From Cycas panzhihuaensis (Eukaryota > Cycadophyta), in assembly GCA_023213395.1 (NCBI GenBank), contig CM041465.1:237529741-237593740 (forward strand): a DNA stretch of 64,000 nucleotides, written 5' to 3'. Made by a program: the position numbers and the translations under genes. Positions 10,478 through 22,930 of the stretch are shown piece after piece. Position 1 is the first letter of the stretch; each line of letters begins with the position of its first letter. A model generated the notes under the pieces. That model ran no database searches. It was given only the letters and a program-made list of their open reading frames with translations, and was not told the DNA's origin.

Positions 10478-12491
10478 CCCAAAAACAAATCCATTTGCCT
10501 TTCTTCTTCACTCATTTTTTGCTCTCTACTCCAGCTCTCACTCTACAACCTCCATAGGATTTGCTGCTCTACTTTGGCTCCTCTTCCACAGGGCACCTGT
10601 TATGTCTCAGGCCCTACTCCAATGGCTCCAAGCTTCTTTTTACAGGTCTATTTTATGGAAGGAGAGCATTCACAGCATCTTAATAAGTAAACTCCAAGCA
10701 CTAAGAGTAGCATCCACATTTGCCTCCCCTTCAACCTAGGTTTGAAAAGCCTATTTGACACAGGTTTTCCCCTATGATTTTTGGCAGAATAAGGCTCCTT
10801 CCTTTTTCCTTACAGGTACTCCTTCAAAGTCCTTTAAGTTTCCTGGTTTTTTCCTTTCTTTTATGAGAAGTTTTGAATCAAGCTTTGCTCCTATCCTTTC
10901 ATTTCAGAGGAGCTAGCCTTTTGCTCCCTATCTTGCAGCATTTCTCCTCTCTTCTCCCACAAGCCCACTCTAGGGTGGCTGTGTAAGAGGGCTGCATAAG
11001 GTTGGGTGAAGAGAGAAAGGCAGGATTTACCCCCTTGTTGGCCTTCTCCCCAAGGGTTTACCCTTCCCTTCCTTCCTCTTCCACTCCATGTCTCTCTCTA
11101 GAGTTGGACTAGGGATAGTGAGAGCCTATTTCCAGTTCTGAAAATAGCATTGGCAACCCTTACCATGCTAGTTTCAGACCTGCACTCTCAGGTTTTGGGC
11201 ATCACATAAGCCCCAAACCCGTCTCGATTCAGTTCTTGATCCTTGGCTTGCCCCAACCTGACGATTTGCTGCCCATAGCACTTTGTCTCTTGGGTCTATC
11301 TATGCACCATTCCGTTGATTCATTGTCTTTTCTACTTGCTATCCTGAACAGCCATTATACTCTATTTTTTCCCCATTGAGGCTACGTGGAGGTACTTGTA
11401 GGTAGGTTGGCCATTCCAAGGCTAACCTCTTTATCTTAGTCATTGCTTGGTGTTGCTTTGATTTGAGTCTTATTTAGTGGTTTTAGAGTAGAGTGTAATC
11501 TTTTCAACTTGATTTATTAGCTATCTCTTCTATTCATATACATATTAGGCATATTTGGCAGCCCCCTCTTTCGAGAGGGAGAAACCTTTGTTTTGTGATT
11601 GGCAGGTTCACGGCAGCGAAAGTACAAAGGAGGTGGACTTCTTGATAGGTGAGTCCCTAACTAGTAGTGCTTTTGGTTCCTTCTTTGCTTCTTGTTTAGT
11701 TACTTTGCTTTCACATATTGAGGAAGGTAAGGTAGCCCCTTGTCCGTTCACAGCAACCATCGTCAGCTAGCCCCACACTCACATGGTGAGTTCGAGTGGA
11801 TGAGTGCGTAAAGAGCGTAAGGGCGCAACATCCCAACCATGCTTCTCTTCCATGTATTCCTTTTCCCTTCTTTATTTTTTTTTTCACAGTGTTTCTTTTA
11901 TGTAAACTTCGCATGTTAAAGCCACATAGGAAACAAAAAGGGAATGAACACACTTTTTTGCATTTTATAAATTCCTTTCATAGTCATTCACATTGTGTGT
12001 AGATAGGACTTGGGTGTGAGCCGCACACCCCTTATTCCCCATATAACCCACACGTCAGACCATCTGTCCTTAGACTTGCATTTGGTTCTTTTAGCATACT
12101 TGTTTTACTTATCATACAAAAACCTAATCCTAACCAATATTTCTCTTTCGTTTGGGTTAGGCCATCGTATCTCACACACACCTACTTGCACATTGCCTTC
12201 TCCGTCCCACGTGAAGGCGCACTTCCTAGAGTCCCCCTTCCTCTTTCTCGCCATCCAAGGGGTAGGTGGGCCTCTTCCTTTAGGACGACCCAAGGCCTCA
12301 CCTTGTGTCCTTTTCCAAAGATTACCCTAAGGTAATTGGGCACCATTCTTGGGTCCCAAATCCACGCTCTAGTGCACAGACGTCCTACGTGGTGTTCTTT
12401 CTTGCTGTTAAGATCCTATTTATAGCCTGACCATACCTTAGCTAGTCATTTCCTTCTAAGCATAGAAGACCATCCCGTAGATGCGATTCCA

Positions 12492-13004
12492 AAAAACATG
12501 CATTTTGGTTGTTTATAGATTTCTTTCTTTAAATTGAGCCCTCTTTAGCTTATTTGCAATGTTGGAGACTTGGTTCTTATATGTGGGAGACACTTGACTT
12601 GGGAGCAACATTGAGGTAGCACTTGGAAGGTGTTGGAGGCCATAAAAGAGGCAAATTTCAACACTTTAAGCATCCATTTTGGAGAATGTGAGCTTCATTG
12701 AAGGAGTCTTGTGAAGTTGGAGGCCCCTTATGGTATTATTGTATTATTTGTTCATCGTGACTTGCATATTCTTTGCTAGTTTTTTTTTCTCCATCATTAA
12801 ATGGAGATTTTTCTAGCTTAATAATAGTATTATTCTTCTTATCTTGGAGTAATGACAAGTATACATCAGTTGGTGTAGAGTATCCTTTTATGGGCTCACT
12901 CTTTTACTGATATTATTAGAAATTTTACACTAACACCCTAATATCTCAAGGGAAAATATTGGTAATTGATTTCTTTACCAATCACACTCCACTTTGGGAT
13001 TACA
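12492..13004 (+). repeat. 5' LTR of element D, 5'-truncated by element A
   Basis: Aligns with 17998-18518 over its whole length, with blocks such as GGGAGACACTT, GGAGCAACATTGAGG and ATAGTATTATTCTTCTTA. Ends at CA (13003-13004), shortly before the PBS. The missing first part should lie beyond A's 5' LTR, outside the window. Confidence 0.8.
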
Positions 13005-13008
13005 TTTT

Positions 13009-13020
13009 TGGTATTAGATC
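13009..13020 (+). promoter_or_regulatory. Primer-binding site of element D
   Basis: TGGTATTAGATC is a degenerate form of TGGTATCAGAGC, complementary to the 3' end of initiator tRNA-Met. It starts 4 bp after the LTR end. Confidence 0.65.
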
Positions 13021-14090
13021 ATATGATCTTTGTTATCGGGACTTGAATGGTACAAACAAGGAAAGGATATCAAGAGAAAGGAAAAGTTTTTCTTGTGTTA
13101 CAATCATGAAGAAGATAAATAAAGAATCCAAGCCCCATGGTTGAAAAATAAGATGGAGAGATCAAATTTGATAAGCTTGAGAAGAACGTAAAATTTTTAA
13201 TACAAATGATGACCTAACTTCTACCTCTAGTCAAGGGCAAAGGCAAAGAGAAGGAATTTGAAGGAGGATCCACATACAGACACAACCATGAAGAAGAAGA
13301 GGAGGAGACCTTAAAGCACTCATTTAAAGAAAGCAAGGGTATTTTATCTCATCAATCCTTTAAGGTGAAGGCAAAGTTGGACATTCTAACTTATGTTAGA
13401 GAGGTAAATACTGAAAAGTTAGACCATTGGTTGGATCAACTTAAAACCTACTTTATAATTTATGCTTATAGTAATGCTCAAAATCTTACATTTGCTAGGC
13501 TTAAGTTGTGTAAACATGCATTGATATGGTGGAATGTATATTTGAAAACTCATGATGTATCTTCTTTTTCTTAGATGGATTTTAAGAAAGTAATAAAGAA
13601 GCAATACTACCCCATAGGTCATGAGGAAGACCAATAGGTCACTTGGCAATATTTACGCTAAGGGGGAGGTGTATATGTCCAAGACTATACTTATTTATTT
13701 TTCAAGTATGGCATGTTACTTGGTATTAATATGGATGAACATAGAACTCTTATAAAATTCATTGGAGGATTACATGATTATATAAGGAAGGAACTAAGGA
13801 TTTTTAAGGTTCAATCCATTAGAGAAGTAAGTATAATGGCTATTGCAATAGAAAGTAAAAGTAATAAACCTACATTCATATCTAAAGATTCTATCATTAC
13901 TTCTAATAAGCATGAAAAGAATCCTAAATTGTACTCATCTCAAAGGCAATAAGGAAAAAAGAAAAGAACTAATTTTATTCAAAGTTCTAATTATTATAAG
14001 CATTGTGATATTAGTAGACATGTTGCAGTAAAGTGTTGGAAGTTGCATCTAGAGCTAAAGCTAAAGCATATTAAGGACATGGAATCATGA
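13021..14090 (+). pseudogene. gag of element D
   Basis: The capsid-like domain covers about 13365-13940 (LDHWLDQLKTYF, YANQ-like and ALIWWNVYLKTH segments, FIGGLHDYIRKELRIF). A zinc-knuckle remnant (YYKHCDISRHVAVKCW) is at about 13990-14040. Stops at 13572 and others break the frame. The short open stretch at 12959-13144 spans the LTR/leader and is not a gene. Confidence 0.7.
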
Positions 14091-16000
14091 AAGAAGGAAA
14101 AAGAGAAAGAACTACTTTTTGAGGTGGAGCTTCAATGTGAAGGAGAAGAAGAGAAGGTTACTCTACTTACAAATTATGGCAATGATGTTATAAGGAAGGA
14201 ATTATTTCACTTGAAGCTTCAAGTAGGAAATAAGGTTATTAGAGCCAAAAGAATTTGATCTCAGAAATTTTGGTGAAGAGCCTTGGGTTGGTAACTACTC
14301 CTCACCCTCACCCATATCCTCTTGGTTGGATCTATAAAGATGTGGAAATACAAATATCAAAGCAATGTACACTTTAATTTGCCATCACTAATGCTTTTAT
14401 TGATGAAGTGATATATGATGTGGTACCATTAGATGTGTACCATGTTGTACTTTAGAGTCCCTACTTGTAGGATCAAAATACTCTCTTCTATCAAAGGGAG
14501 AGAAAGTACCAGTTGATGAAGGATAACAATGGCTTCTTCATAAAGGCTACAAAGAAGCACTTGGATAAGACGACATTAATTTTAGACACTCAAGCAAAAA
14601 GGATGATCAATGCATGTGGCAAATTTATCATCTTAATGGTAAGGAGCAAAGAAGAGCCAAGAGATGAAGGAAGCCCTTCTACTCATACTCTTCTTATATC
14701 ACCTAAACAAATGTAATAAATTGAGGAGTTGAAGATAAGTTATGACATTCTATTTCAGCATGTTAATGGACTACCACCAAAGAGAAATATAAAGCATGAA
14801 ATCACTCTCGTAGGAGATGCACCATTAACTAATGTTACTTTGTATAGGCACTCCATTGTATAGAATAATAAGATAAAGAGGCAAGTTGAGGAGTTGCTTG
14901 ATCAAGGGGTCATAAGACCTTTATATTCACTTTATAGGTCACCAATTATCTTGGTGCCTAAGAAGAATGGAGGATGGAGAATTTGTATAGGCTTTCATGC
15001 TTTAAACAAAATCACAATTAAAAATCACTACCCCTTGCCTCACATAGATGATTTGCTTGATCAAATTTAGCATGCTTGTTATTTTTCTAAGTTGGATTTA
15101 AAAAGTGGTTATCACCAAGTTAGGGTCAAAGAGGAGGACACATGGAAGATGGCCTTTGAAATAAAGTGAGGACTCTTTGAATGGATGGATATTCCTTTCA
15201 TATTATGTAATACTCCTACAACATTCATGAGGCTAATGAATGAAGTGTTAAGGCCTTACTTGTATAATTTTGTTATTATCTATTTTGATGACACTTTGAT
15301 TTTCAACAACACATGGGATAAATATTTGTAGTACATAGAAGAAGTTTTGAAGACTTTGGTTAAGCATCATTTAAAACTTAGTGTGAAGAAATATGAATTT
15401 AGAGAACTTAGTCTTCTTAGGCTTTGTGGTTGGAAGAGGAAAGTTGAGTATTGTTCCACTCAAGACTCAAGCCATCCTCAAATGGCCTAGGCCAACCAAC
15501 ACCACAGAGGTGAGAAGGCTTTTAGGAGCTTGTCAATACTTGAGAAAGTTTATTCTTCATTTCTCATAGGTTACAGCACCTCTACATGGATTGACAAAAG
15601 TTATTAAAAAGTTTGATTAGGATTCCAAGGAGGAATAAGCTTTTCTTCTTTTGAAGAAGAAACTTTATGAAGCACCAATTTTGGCAATGACAAATTTGTA
15701 AAGGCCTTTTGAAGTAGAAGCTAATGCAAGTGGAAATGTAATGGGAGCTATCTTTTTTCAAGATAGAAAGTCTATTGTTTACCATTTAGAAGTCTTCACC
15801 CCTCATGTGAAAAACTACCCAACATATGATAGGGAAATATTTTCACTACATTAAACATGTAAGCATTGGAGGTCCTACTTACTTTGAAAAGAGGTTGTAG
15901 CTCATACCGATCATAAGCCTCTTTAATTTTTTCAAACCCAAATTAAATTACAACAAGAAATACATATGAAGTGGATGAGTTATTTATAATAATTAAATAT
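14091..16000 (+). pseudogene. Protease remnant, RT and RNase H of element D
   Basis: The protease end is recognisable from VVPLDVYHVVL and YQRERKYQLMKD (about 14415-14520). RT: KRQVEELLDQGVIRP, LVPKKNGGWRICIGFHALNK, FSKLDLKSGYHQVRVK, then YFDDTLIFNN (about 15283-15312), which keeps the DD pair. RNase H: QRPFEVEANASGNVMGA-like at about 15700-15755, and NYPTYDREIFSLH at about 15815. Stops are scattered through it (for example 15068, 15168, 15330). The lineage is judged by motifs only. Confidence 0.8.
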
Positions 16001-17345
16001 TGTAATTAAGTACAAAAAGGGATCTACTAATGAAATTACTAATATGTTATCTAGACCACATTGTTTCACTTCTTCTTCTTCTATTTTTGTTTATAGTTCT
16101 CTTATGAGTTTACAGGTGGAGACAATGTATCATGAATAGTACAAAGACTTGTACCATAAAGATAAATCCTTAAAGGAAGAATTAAAGAACCTAATGAAAG
16201 GAAGACCTTCCTAGCTTGCTTAGAAGGATGGTTTACTTTTCAAAGGAGAGTTGCTCTATATTCCATCAAAAGCAGACAAGATCAAGTGGTTTAGACAAGC
16301 CCATACTTCTAAAGTAGCTGGTCACTTTAGTATAGAGAAGAATTTAGAAAACTTAAGAAGATATATTGTATAGCCAAATATGTAAAATTATGTAAGCAAA
16401 TATATAAAAGGATGTGTAATGTATAATACTTCATTGCCTTCTTCTGGAAAACTAGGATTGTATATACCACTACTTATTCCCACTAGGCTTTGGGAAAGTA
16501 TCTCCATAGATTTCTTAGGGGAACTTACCATGCCTAGGAAGGGGCATGACTATCTCTTTATTGTTGTGGATAGGTTCATCAAGATGATATATTTGATACC
16601 TTGTAAGAAGACAATTATAAGAGTAGGGGTAGTTGAGTTATTCTTTGAGCATGTCTGGAAGAATTTTAACTTGCCTTCTTCCATCATTTTAGATTGAGAC
16701 ACTTGATTCCTTTCATAATTTTGGAAGACACTATAAGAGATGATGGATACCAAATTGAAGGGAAGTACAAGTTTCCATCCTCAAATAAATGGATAAACTA
16801 AAGTAGTGAATAGAACTTTGGTACATTTTTTTAGGGAATATAATTCCAAGCATTCAAAAACTTGGGATAAATCATTGGCTTTTCTATAATTTTCATTTAA
16901 TAGGGAAATGCATGCATTACACTTTAAGGTGCCTTTTGAAGTTTGTTTGGTATACTTACCTCAAAGTCCATAGAGTTTTCCATACAAGCTAAGGAAGGAT
17001 CTGCTAAGAGAAGGAGGGGCATCATAAGGCTTTAAGATACTTGGAGAAGATCCAAAGAATCCACAAAGGAGTACATGATCAACTTCTAAGGACTTAGCAA
17101 AAGTACAAGGAAGTATATGACAAGCATAAGTAAGAGTATACTTTCTAAGAAGGAGATTTGGTATGCTTATAATTGAGTAAGGAGAGGTTGAAAGGAGAAG
17201 GCAAGAAACTCAAACCCATAAGGTATAAACCATTCAAGATTTTGAGAAAAGTAGGTGGTTATGCTTTCTAACTTGATCTTCCAACTTATATAAAAATATA
17301 TTCAATAGTAAATATTAAATATTTGAAACTCTTTAAGCCCTCCAT
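16001..17345 (+). pseudogene. Integrase of element D
   Basis: The zinc-binding segment is degenerate (about 16290-16420). The core starts ISIDFLGELTMPRKG (about 16500), with the first Asp, and continues FIVVDRFIKMIYLIPCKKT. The C-terminal part reads KLKPIRYKPFKILRKVGGYAF ... KYLKLFKPSMLDEG (to about 17355). No chromodomain is evident after it. Frameshifts and stops are present. Confidence 0.75.
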
Positions 17346-18518
17346 GTTAGATGAGGGACAAATCTCAAAGAGGATTGTATCTTGGAGAGAAAATCCACTA
17401 AAAAAAGACATAAGACCAAGTGGTTTAGTAGGCAATAAGTGGTTTAGTAAGATAGTTTCATAGTAAGGCTAAGTAGTTTAGTAGGCAATAAGGGGAACAA
17501 TGCTTCCCCTATCTTTAATTTTAAGTTAAATAGGAGTTGGCTATTTTCCAAGGAATGGGAACCATGATCTAGGAGTATCTACCATATGTCTATAGGAAGT
17601 AAAACATGTTAGGCATTGGAATGACTAAAAGAAATAGGTCCAAATGGTATCAAACTAATATGAAATTTTACAAAAAGGAAGAAGATACATCCCTCTATAT
17701 GTGTGCAAAAGGTGGGGTTTTAAAAATATCATTTGATTAGATGGCAAGCCTTGTTTTGTAGAAAATAACTTCCACATCAAATAGAAAAATAACAAATATA
17801 TACTATTTTTTAAATTAATAAAAATGAGGGAAAATGACATCCAAATGAGTTAAAATTTTAAGGACATAAAGGGGACATATGTATCTATATGCATACCAAT
17901 TTGAGCTTAATTAGATTTTGTTAGCCCTAAGTACCAAGCTATAACTTTTTAGAATTATATGAATGACACTTGGATAACATGAATTTTAGTTGCATGAATG
18001 CTACTTGGAAAATATGCATTTTGGTTGTTGATGGATTTCTTTATATAAATTTAGCCCTCTTGAGCTCATTTTCAATATTGAATACCTGGTTCTTATGTAT
18101 GGGAGACACTTAACTTGGGAGCAACATTGAGGCAACACTTAGAAGTTTATGGAGACCATATAGGAGGCAAATTTCAACATTTCAAGCATTTATTTTGAAG
18201 AGTGAGAGCATCATTAAAGGAGACTTGGGAAGTTGGAGGTCCCTTGTGGTATTATTGTATCACTTTTTTATTATAACTTGTCTATTCTTTACTAGCTTTT
18301 TTTCCTCCACCATTAAATAGAGATTTTTCTAACTTAATAAAAGTATTATTCTTCTTACCTTAGAGTAATGGCAAGTATGCATGAGTTAGTGTAGAGTATC
18401 CTTTTATGGGCTCACTCTTTTATTAATATTATTGGGAATTTTATACTAACACCTTAAGATCTCAAGGAAAAAGATTGGTAATTAATTTCTTCACCAATCA
18501 CACTCCACTTTAGGATCA
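17346..18518 (+). repeat. 3' LTR of element D with preceding spacer
   Basis: The part shared with the 5' LTR is about 17998-18518, ending TAGGATCA. The true LTR start lies further left but cannot be fixed, because the 5' copy is truncated. Between 17346 and 17997 there is no gene; a short repeated phrase (GTGGTTTAGTAGGCAATAA) recurs at about 17420-17500. Confidence 0.65.
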
Positions 18519-20385
18519 ATCATGTTGGTAGAGGGTCCTAGAGGCTATTGGGGTCTTTGGTCACACAATAGATATGGAGCCTTATATCGTTATAATGACC
18601 AAAGAGGCTTCTTAAGACCTACTTGGATCTTAATGGCCTCAAGCACTAAGCATTTCACTATGGTAGACTCACATATCATTGCCCTCATCTTGAAGACTTT
18701 GACATGGACTTTGGGTCTAAGGGCATTCATGAAGATATCCCTCTTTAACTCTTTAGGTAGCATAGCCTCCGTAGAGTGAAAGAGGTCATGAAAATGCCTT
18801 AAAAAGTCATAATTCATTTCATTGTAATCTTGTTTGAGAGAGAGTAGGCCTTTAACCCCACTCTCAAAGGGGTGAGCTATGTCAAAATAATTAATAAACT
18901 CATCCATAAGTTGTTGGAAGGAATGGATGTAATAGGCAGGGAGAAGATAGAACCACTTTAAGGTGTCTCCTTATAAAGAATGAGGGAATAGTTTCATAAG
19001 GATGTGGTCATAGGCCCAATAGTCTATGCACACAATGGAAAATCCCCTAATGTGCTCAACTAGGTCCTACGATGAGGTACCATCAAATTTACGCACCTTA
19101 AGAGGGTGAGTTAGTAGGTTGATCCTGAGTGCCTCAATCGAAAGTAGGGTTGACCTATAGCCAACGAAAGGACAAATACTTAGTTGAGATAAAGGCTCAA
19201 CTAAAGGTAAGGGAAGAAGTAAATATGGATATTTGGATCCCTCTTGAGGGGTTTAGGTATATGAGGAATAAGGATGCCCACCTTCTTAGTGGGAAGGAGT
19301 CATTTCTATTTGAGAGTAGGCTGGGTAGGATGAAGGCAGATGAGACAGTCCTATTCTACCTTAAGGGTATGCCTCTTGTTGAGGTGGCACATGGGAGTAA
19401 GGGTTGTGAGGGGGAATATATCCTCCTCAAGAAGGTTCCATATATGGAGTCATACATAAGGATGATGAGAGAGGATGAGGCACAGGATTTTTCCCATATG
19501 GGCCACCCATGGGAGGTGCAACTCTATAAGGATGGAGTGAGTCTACCCCATAGATCAGGAGAGGGTTTTCCCCCCATGCCCCCAAGGTTGAGATATATAC
19601 CTTAAGGGTATGTAGAGGGAAGAATCTACTTGTTGCAGATGAGGGAACATAGGGATGAGTCCCATGTGGCCTAAGGATTATTAACACGAGGGTATCCTAG
19701 GTAATGTAAAAGGGGTATGGGTCACAGTAGGTTGTGGCATAATCATTTGGTTTAGGAGGGCCATGCTTAGCCTAATTTTGGATATGGGCATGCCCTGGGG
19801 TGCCTCTTAGTTATGAGGGGTATATGAAGAAGAAGGGGTGATAAGAATAGGTCCTACCATTAACGTAGGAAAAGGGTGATATAAAATAAGAGGAACACAT
19901 ATAGACAAGGATGGCATGATGCTACGGAGGAGGTTGTCCAACCACTTAGGATGTGGTCGGGCACTTACATCTTCTAAACATTGACAAAATACCTCAACTA
20001 CATCCATAGGAGGGGTTCATACCTATTTGTACAAGGTGGAAGGCTCCTCATGTGAAGTAGGTTCCATAGGTTAGTCCTCATGGGAACTCCCACCAGGGTG
20101 ATAATATTCCATAGAGGTGGATGTGCCCATATCATACATAGGAAATGGGGAAAAAACTGGATGCTCTTGGTCACCCAAATAGAAAATGGGATCCTAGCCC
20201 TCTTGGGTGGGATTTTGAAGGTAACTAGAAGTTTGAGCTTAGGATTTAGAGGTGTAGGTGTGATACGCCCATTCTAATAGATATCCCTCCATTACTAATT
20301 TGGAACTAGATGAGGGGATGGAGGAATAAAGGGGCTCCTCTGTCATAGGAGATAGGTCATGCAAGTGATGAGAAAAGTGCCTCAT
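18519..20385 (-). pseudogene. Element E: gag fragment of a minus-strand Tat-like element
   Basis: Reads on the minus strand from an ATG at 20385 (MRHFSHHL; B starts MRRFSRHL). Colinear with B's gag at 52601-54400: MEGYLLEWAYHT near the start, YGVDSLHPYRVAPPMGGPYG at about 19560-19500, and the capsid domain MDEFINYFDIAHPFESG to VLEAIKIQVGLKKP at 18907-18600. It stops abruptly at 18519, where D's 3' LTR begins. The remainder of E would lie beyond the left edge of the window. Stops interrupt the frame. Confidence 0.85.
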
Positions 20386-20515
20386 TCATATCCTACCCAA
20401 GAAATATAGGAGGGGTGAGATAGCCCGAGTGATGGCAAATTAGGATTGCCTAGTAAGAGAAAAATACGAAGGAAGATAAGAAAAGGCTAATGTTTGTTTT
20501 ACCAAAACCTAGCTT
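20386..20515 (-). other. Leader of element E
   Basis: Matches loosely the leader between PBS and gag in B (52459-52600), with similar T/C-rich and GGCAATCC-like blocks. The match fades at about 20515, taken as the insertion point of F. The boundary is approximate. Confidence 0.45.
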
Positions 20516-22908
20516 TTGATTTGTATTTCATTTGTATTTGTAAGTTGTGACATGTTTATGGTATGGTTTTATAGAAAATGAAGGATGTATTTGTTTGATT
20601 GTGAATTAGGCCATGTTTTAATGAAGAAACATATAAATTTTGTTTAATGATTTATGATGAATAATGATGTGATCTGTATTTTTATCATCACCTAATGATG
20701 ACTTAAGCTATGGCACTAAAGTTTTTCTTCATAATCAATTTGGCCTCATACCTCATTTAAAATTTCTTATTTTTACATTTTATCCTTGATTTCACCTAAT
20801 TTTTCATTATTTTTGTCATTCTTGGGCTTGTATTTAGCATTTCACCTTATTTTGGGCCTATTTACTCATCTATAAAGTCATTTATACTTTAGTTTATGTT
20901 TAAATATTAAATTTTAACTTTTTTTGAGTATATTTTCATCTCCACATTTGTCATATTTTTGGTGATATCAAAAACATGATTAGTCATGTTTTTAGAATAA
21001 AATCATATTTTTGTAGGTCCAAAAATATGATCAGTCATGTTTTTTACTGTTATGCATGTAAACCTCGACCAACATGCTAGAATTTTATGTCGTTACCCAT
21101 ATTTGGTGGGATCTCATCTCTTCAATGCCCATAAATGATGGAAAGTATTTTGTGATTTATTATTAATGAGTTAGGGTGTGATTTGCTCAAATTCATGGTG
21201 CATTTTCTGAGTCTTTGAGAGATTTTGAAGATTTCCACTATTGTGACTTAAACTTGGATTTTGAAGATATTTGTAGGTGAAATCATGGAAGATTTTTGAT
21301 GTTATGACTCCGTATGTTGTTAGTATTTGAATGTTGATGGTCTAGCCTTCAAGTTTTGTGTATTTTTCTCAAAGTTTCAAGCTTCAAACTTCTTCTAATT
21401 GGGTAAGGTCTTTCCTATTTAGTTTTTAGTTTATTTCACAGTGTTTTAAAGGTGGTTTTTACTTAGAAATTGCTTTTCTCTTTGGCTGATTACTACATTG
21501 GTATTGTACTCATTTTGGGCTTTGAAATACTTGCTGAAAGGCTAGCCCTTTATGGGGTTCCTTAAGGGTTAGATTAAGGTGGGGCATGGCCATCTCTCCA
21601 CTACTTATCTAGCTATCCCTTCTTATTCTTCTATAGTGGTTTGTATTTTAGGCAGTTTACCACTCCTTTTGGAATTGTTTAGCTATGGTTTAGGCTCTTT
21701 TCGTTGTTCTTACTCTCCCTATATTTGTTTTAGAGGAAAGTATTGGGAAAGATTAATTAGCTAGAAGGAAAATTATCATTCTGAGATGTTTATTTACAAT
21801 ATGAAAGAAGTTTTAATTTCCTAGTCTCATGGTTTATTTAATTTCACTTTTAAGTTTGCTCTTTGTTCTCTTCAAAAGAAAAGTTGAAAGTGTTAAATAG
21901 TAAATGCATGTCTAACTTTTTAGCTTATTAAAGGTTTAAGGATCCTTTTGGAGGCTATCTTACTCCAACCATGATAAAACCTTTAGAACTAGTATCTTAT
22001 ATGAGAGCTATGGTTCAGATTTGTTATTTGTATGTAATCTCATAGGTCTGAAAGATCATCTAAAAATAGGTGCAAAATCTTTTCAAAATCTCTTTCTTTT
22101 TACACTATACATCATCTTTTTCAAAGAATTAGTTGCATATATGTAAAGTGATATCTTTCAAATAACATTACATGACATTGCTTTCTTTGGAAACCTTAGA
22201 CAAATAGTCATATTATGCATATTACATCTCTTAAATATATCTTTCTATTCGTTGTAAGGTGCATATGTTGCATGTAGAAGGATAATTTTATATTTTCATT
22301 TATATCTTTCATCTTTGGAAAAAAAGAAAGAAAAAGACATAAAAAGTTTACATGCATCTAGTTTTAATTTCCTTTATTTACTGATTGAAAGTAAAGTAGG
22401 CCTTTTGATGTACCTTTTTTTTCTTTGTTGAGTATAACAAATTTAAAAAAAATAAAAATACAAAAGGAAACACAAGATACAAAAGAAAAAGAAAAAAAGA
22501 ACCAAACCAAAAGAAAGACAAGGAAAAGAAACAAGAAAAAGGAGTAAAATAAGAAGGAAAACTTTTCTATTTTATTACCCTTTCCTATATCTAAGTAGAA
22601 CCTGAAATGTTGAAAAGATTGTTCCAAAGGAGTCCTTAGGAAGGATATTGAAAATATTGTTAGTGTAGCTCTAAATCTAGAACTCCTTTGCCCTATTTTG
22701 TAGGTTAGTAGATTCTATTATCCCCCTTTTTTCATGCATACCTTTCGTCACATTTTACACTCATACTTTATTAGATGACATAACTAGGTGAAGACTCCTT
22801 CTCAAGAGTTGGGCAAAGGTGGTACCTTCCACTTTTAATTGAAATAAAGATGATACCTTAATAATTGATGAATATCTAGTTTAGGTCCTCCTAAGAATGC
22901 ACCATCTT
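20516..22908 (+). repeat. Presumed 5' LTR of element F
   Basis: About 2.4 kb, AT-rich, without a gene. It ends just before a PBS of the family type and has the expected length for this LTR family (2.6-2.9 kb in A, B and C). The left boundary is set by where E's leader stops matching. No second copy is in the window to test it. A low-complexity purine-rich run (22440-22560) encodes nothing. Confidence 0.5.
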
Positions 22909-22910
22909 TC

Positions 22911-22930
22911 TAGTGACCAGAGTGGGGAGA
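22911..22930 (+). promoter_or_regulatory. Primer-binding site of element F
   Basis: TAGTGACCAGAGTGGGGAGA aligns with B's TGGCGACCATACTGGGGACT at 52439-52458. The B form resembles the tRNA-Arg-type PBS of Tat/Ogre-like elements. Confidence 0.6.

Larger units (their letters stand above)
1..12491 (+). mobile_element. Element A: Tat-like Ty3/gypsy retrotransposon, 5' end outside window
   Basis: Domains on the + strand run gag, protease, RT, RNase H, integrase, an antisense PMD gene, a second RNase H, polypurine tract, 3' LTR. The order and protein motifs match element B at 49850-64000. The window opens inside gag, so the 5' LTR, PBS and gag start are missing. All pol domains carry stops. The 3' LTR ends at 12491, and the sequence that follows is the interior of D's 5' LTR, so A inserted into D. 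Tat-like assignment rests on the RT and RNase H signatures (GFLVS, DPDK, SFLGRLGFLR, IVAEQLADAPI style) and on having an archaeal-type RNase H. Confidence 0.9.
9789..12491 (+). repeat. 3' LTR of element A
   Basis: Starts TGTTTCCC after the polypurine tract and ends GATGCGATTCCA, matching the end of B's 5' LTR (ACGCACGTCCA at 52437). Length about 2.7 kb. Promoter features: a GTAC-centred palindrome at 10294-10317, an inverted repeat AACCCTAAAC/GTTTAGGGTT at 10440-10463 (telo-box-like), and TATAAAA at 10471-10477. No gene is supported inside; open stretches are fragmentary and not shared as protein with B. Confidence 0.85.
12492..18518 (+). mobile_element. Element D: chromovirus-like Ty3/gypsy retrotransposon, decayed
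   Basis: Bounded by related sequences of about 510 bp at each end (12492-13004 and about 17998-18518). The 5' copy lacks its start because A is inserted there. Order: PBS, gag, protease remnant, RT, RNase H, integrase, 3' LTR. Protein signatures differ from the Tat-like family (KNGGWRICIGFHALNK, LDLKSGYHQVR, YFDDTL). The right end abuts E's gag, so D inserted into E. All frames have many stops; this is an old copy. Confidence 0.85.

Noticed and set aside
17346-17997. Chromodomain after D's integrase
   Set aside because: No aromatic-cage chromodomain motif could be read in any frame; the region has only short repeats and stops.
22364-22627. Phe/Lys-rich minus-strand open stretch
   Set aside because: Low-complexity A-rich DNA in the presumed LTR of F; the translation has no domain character.
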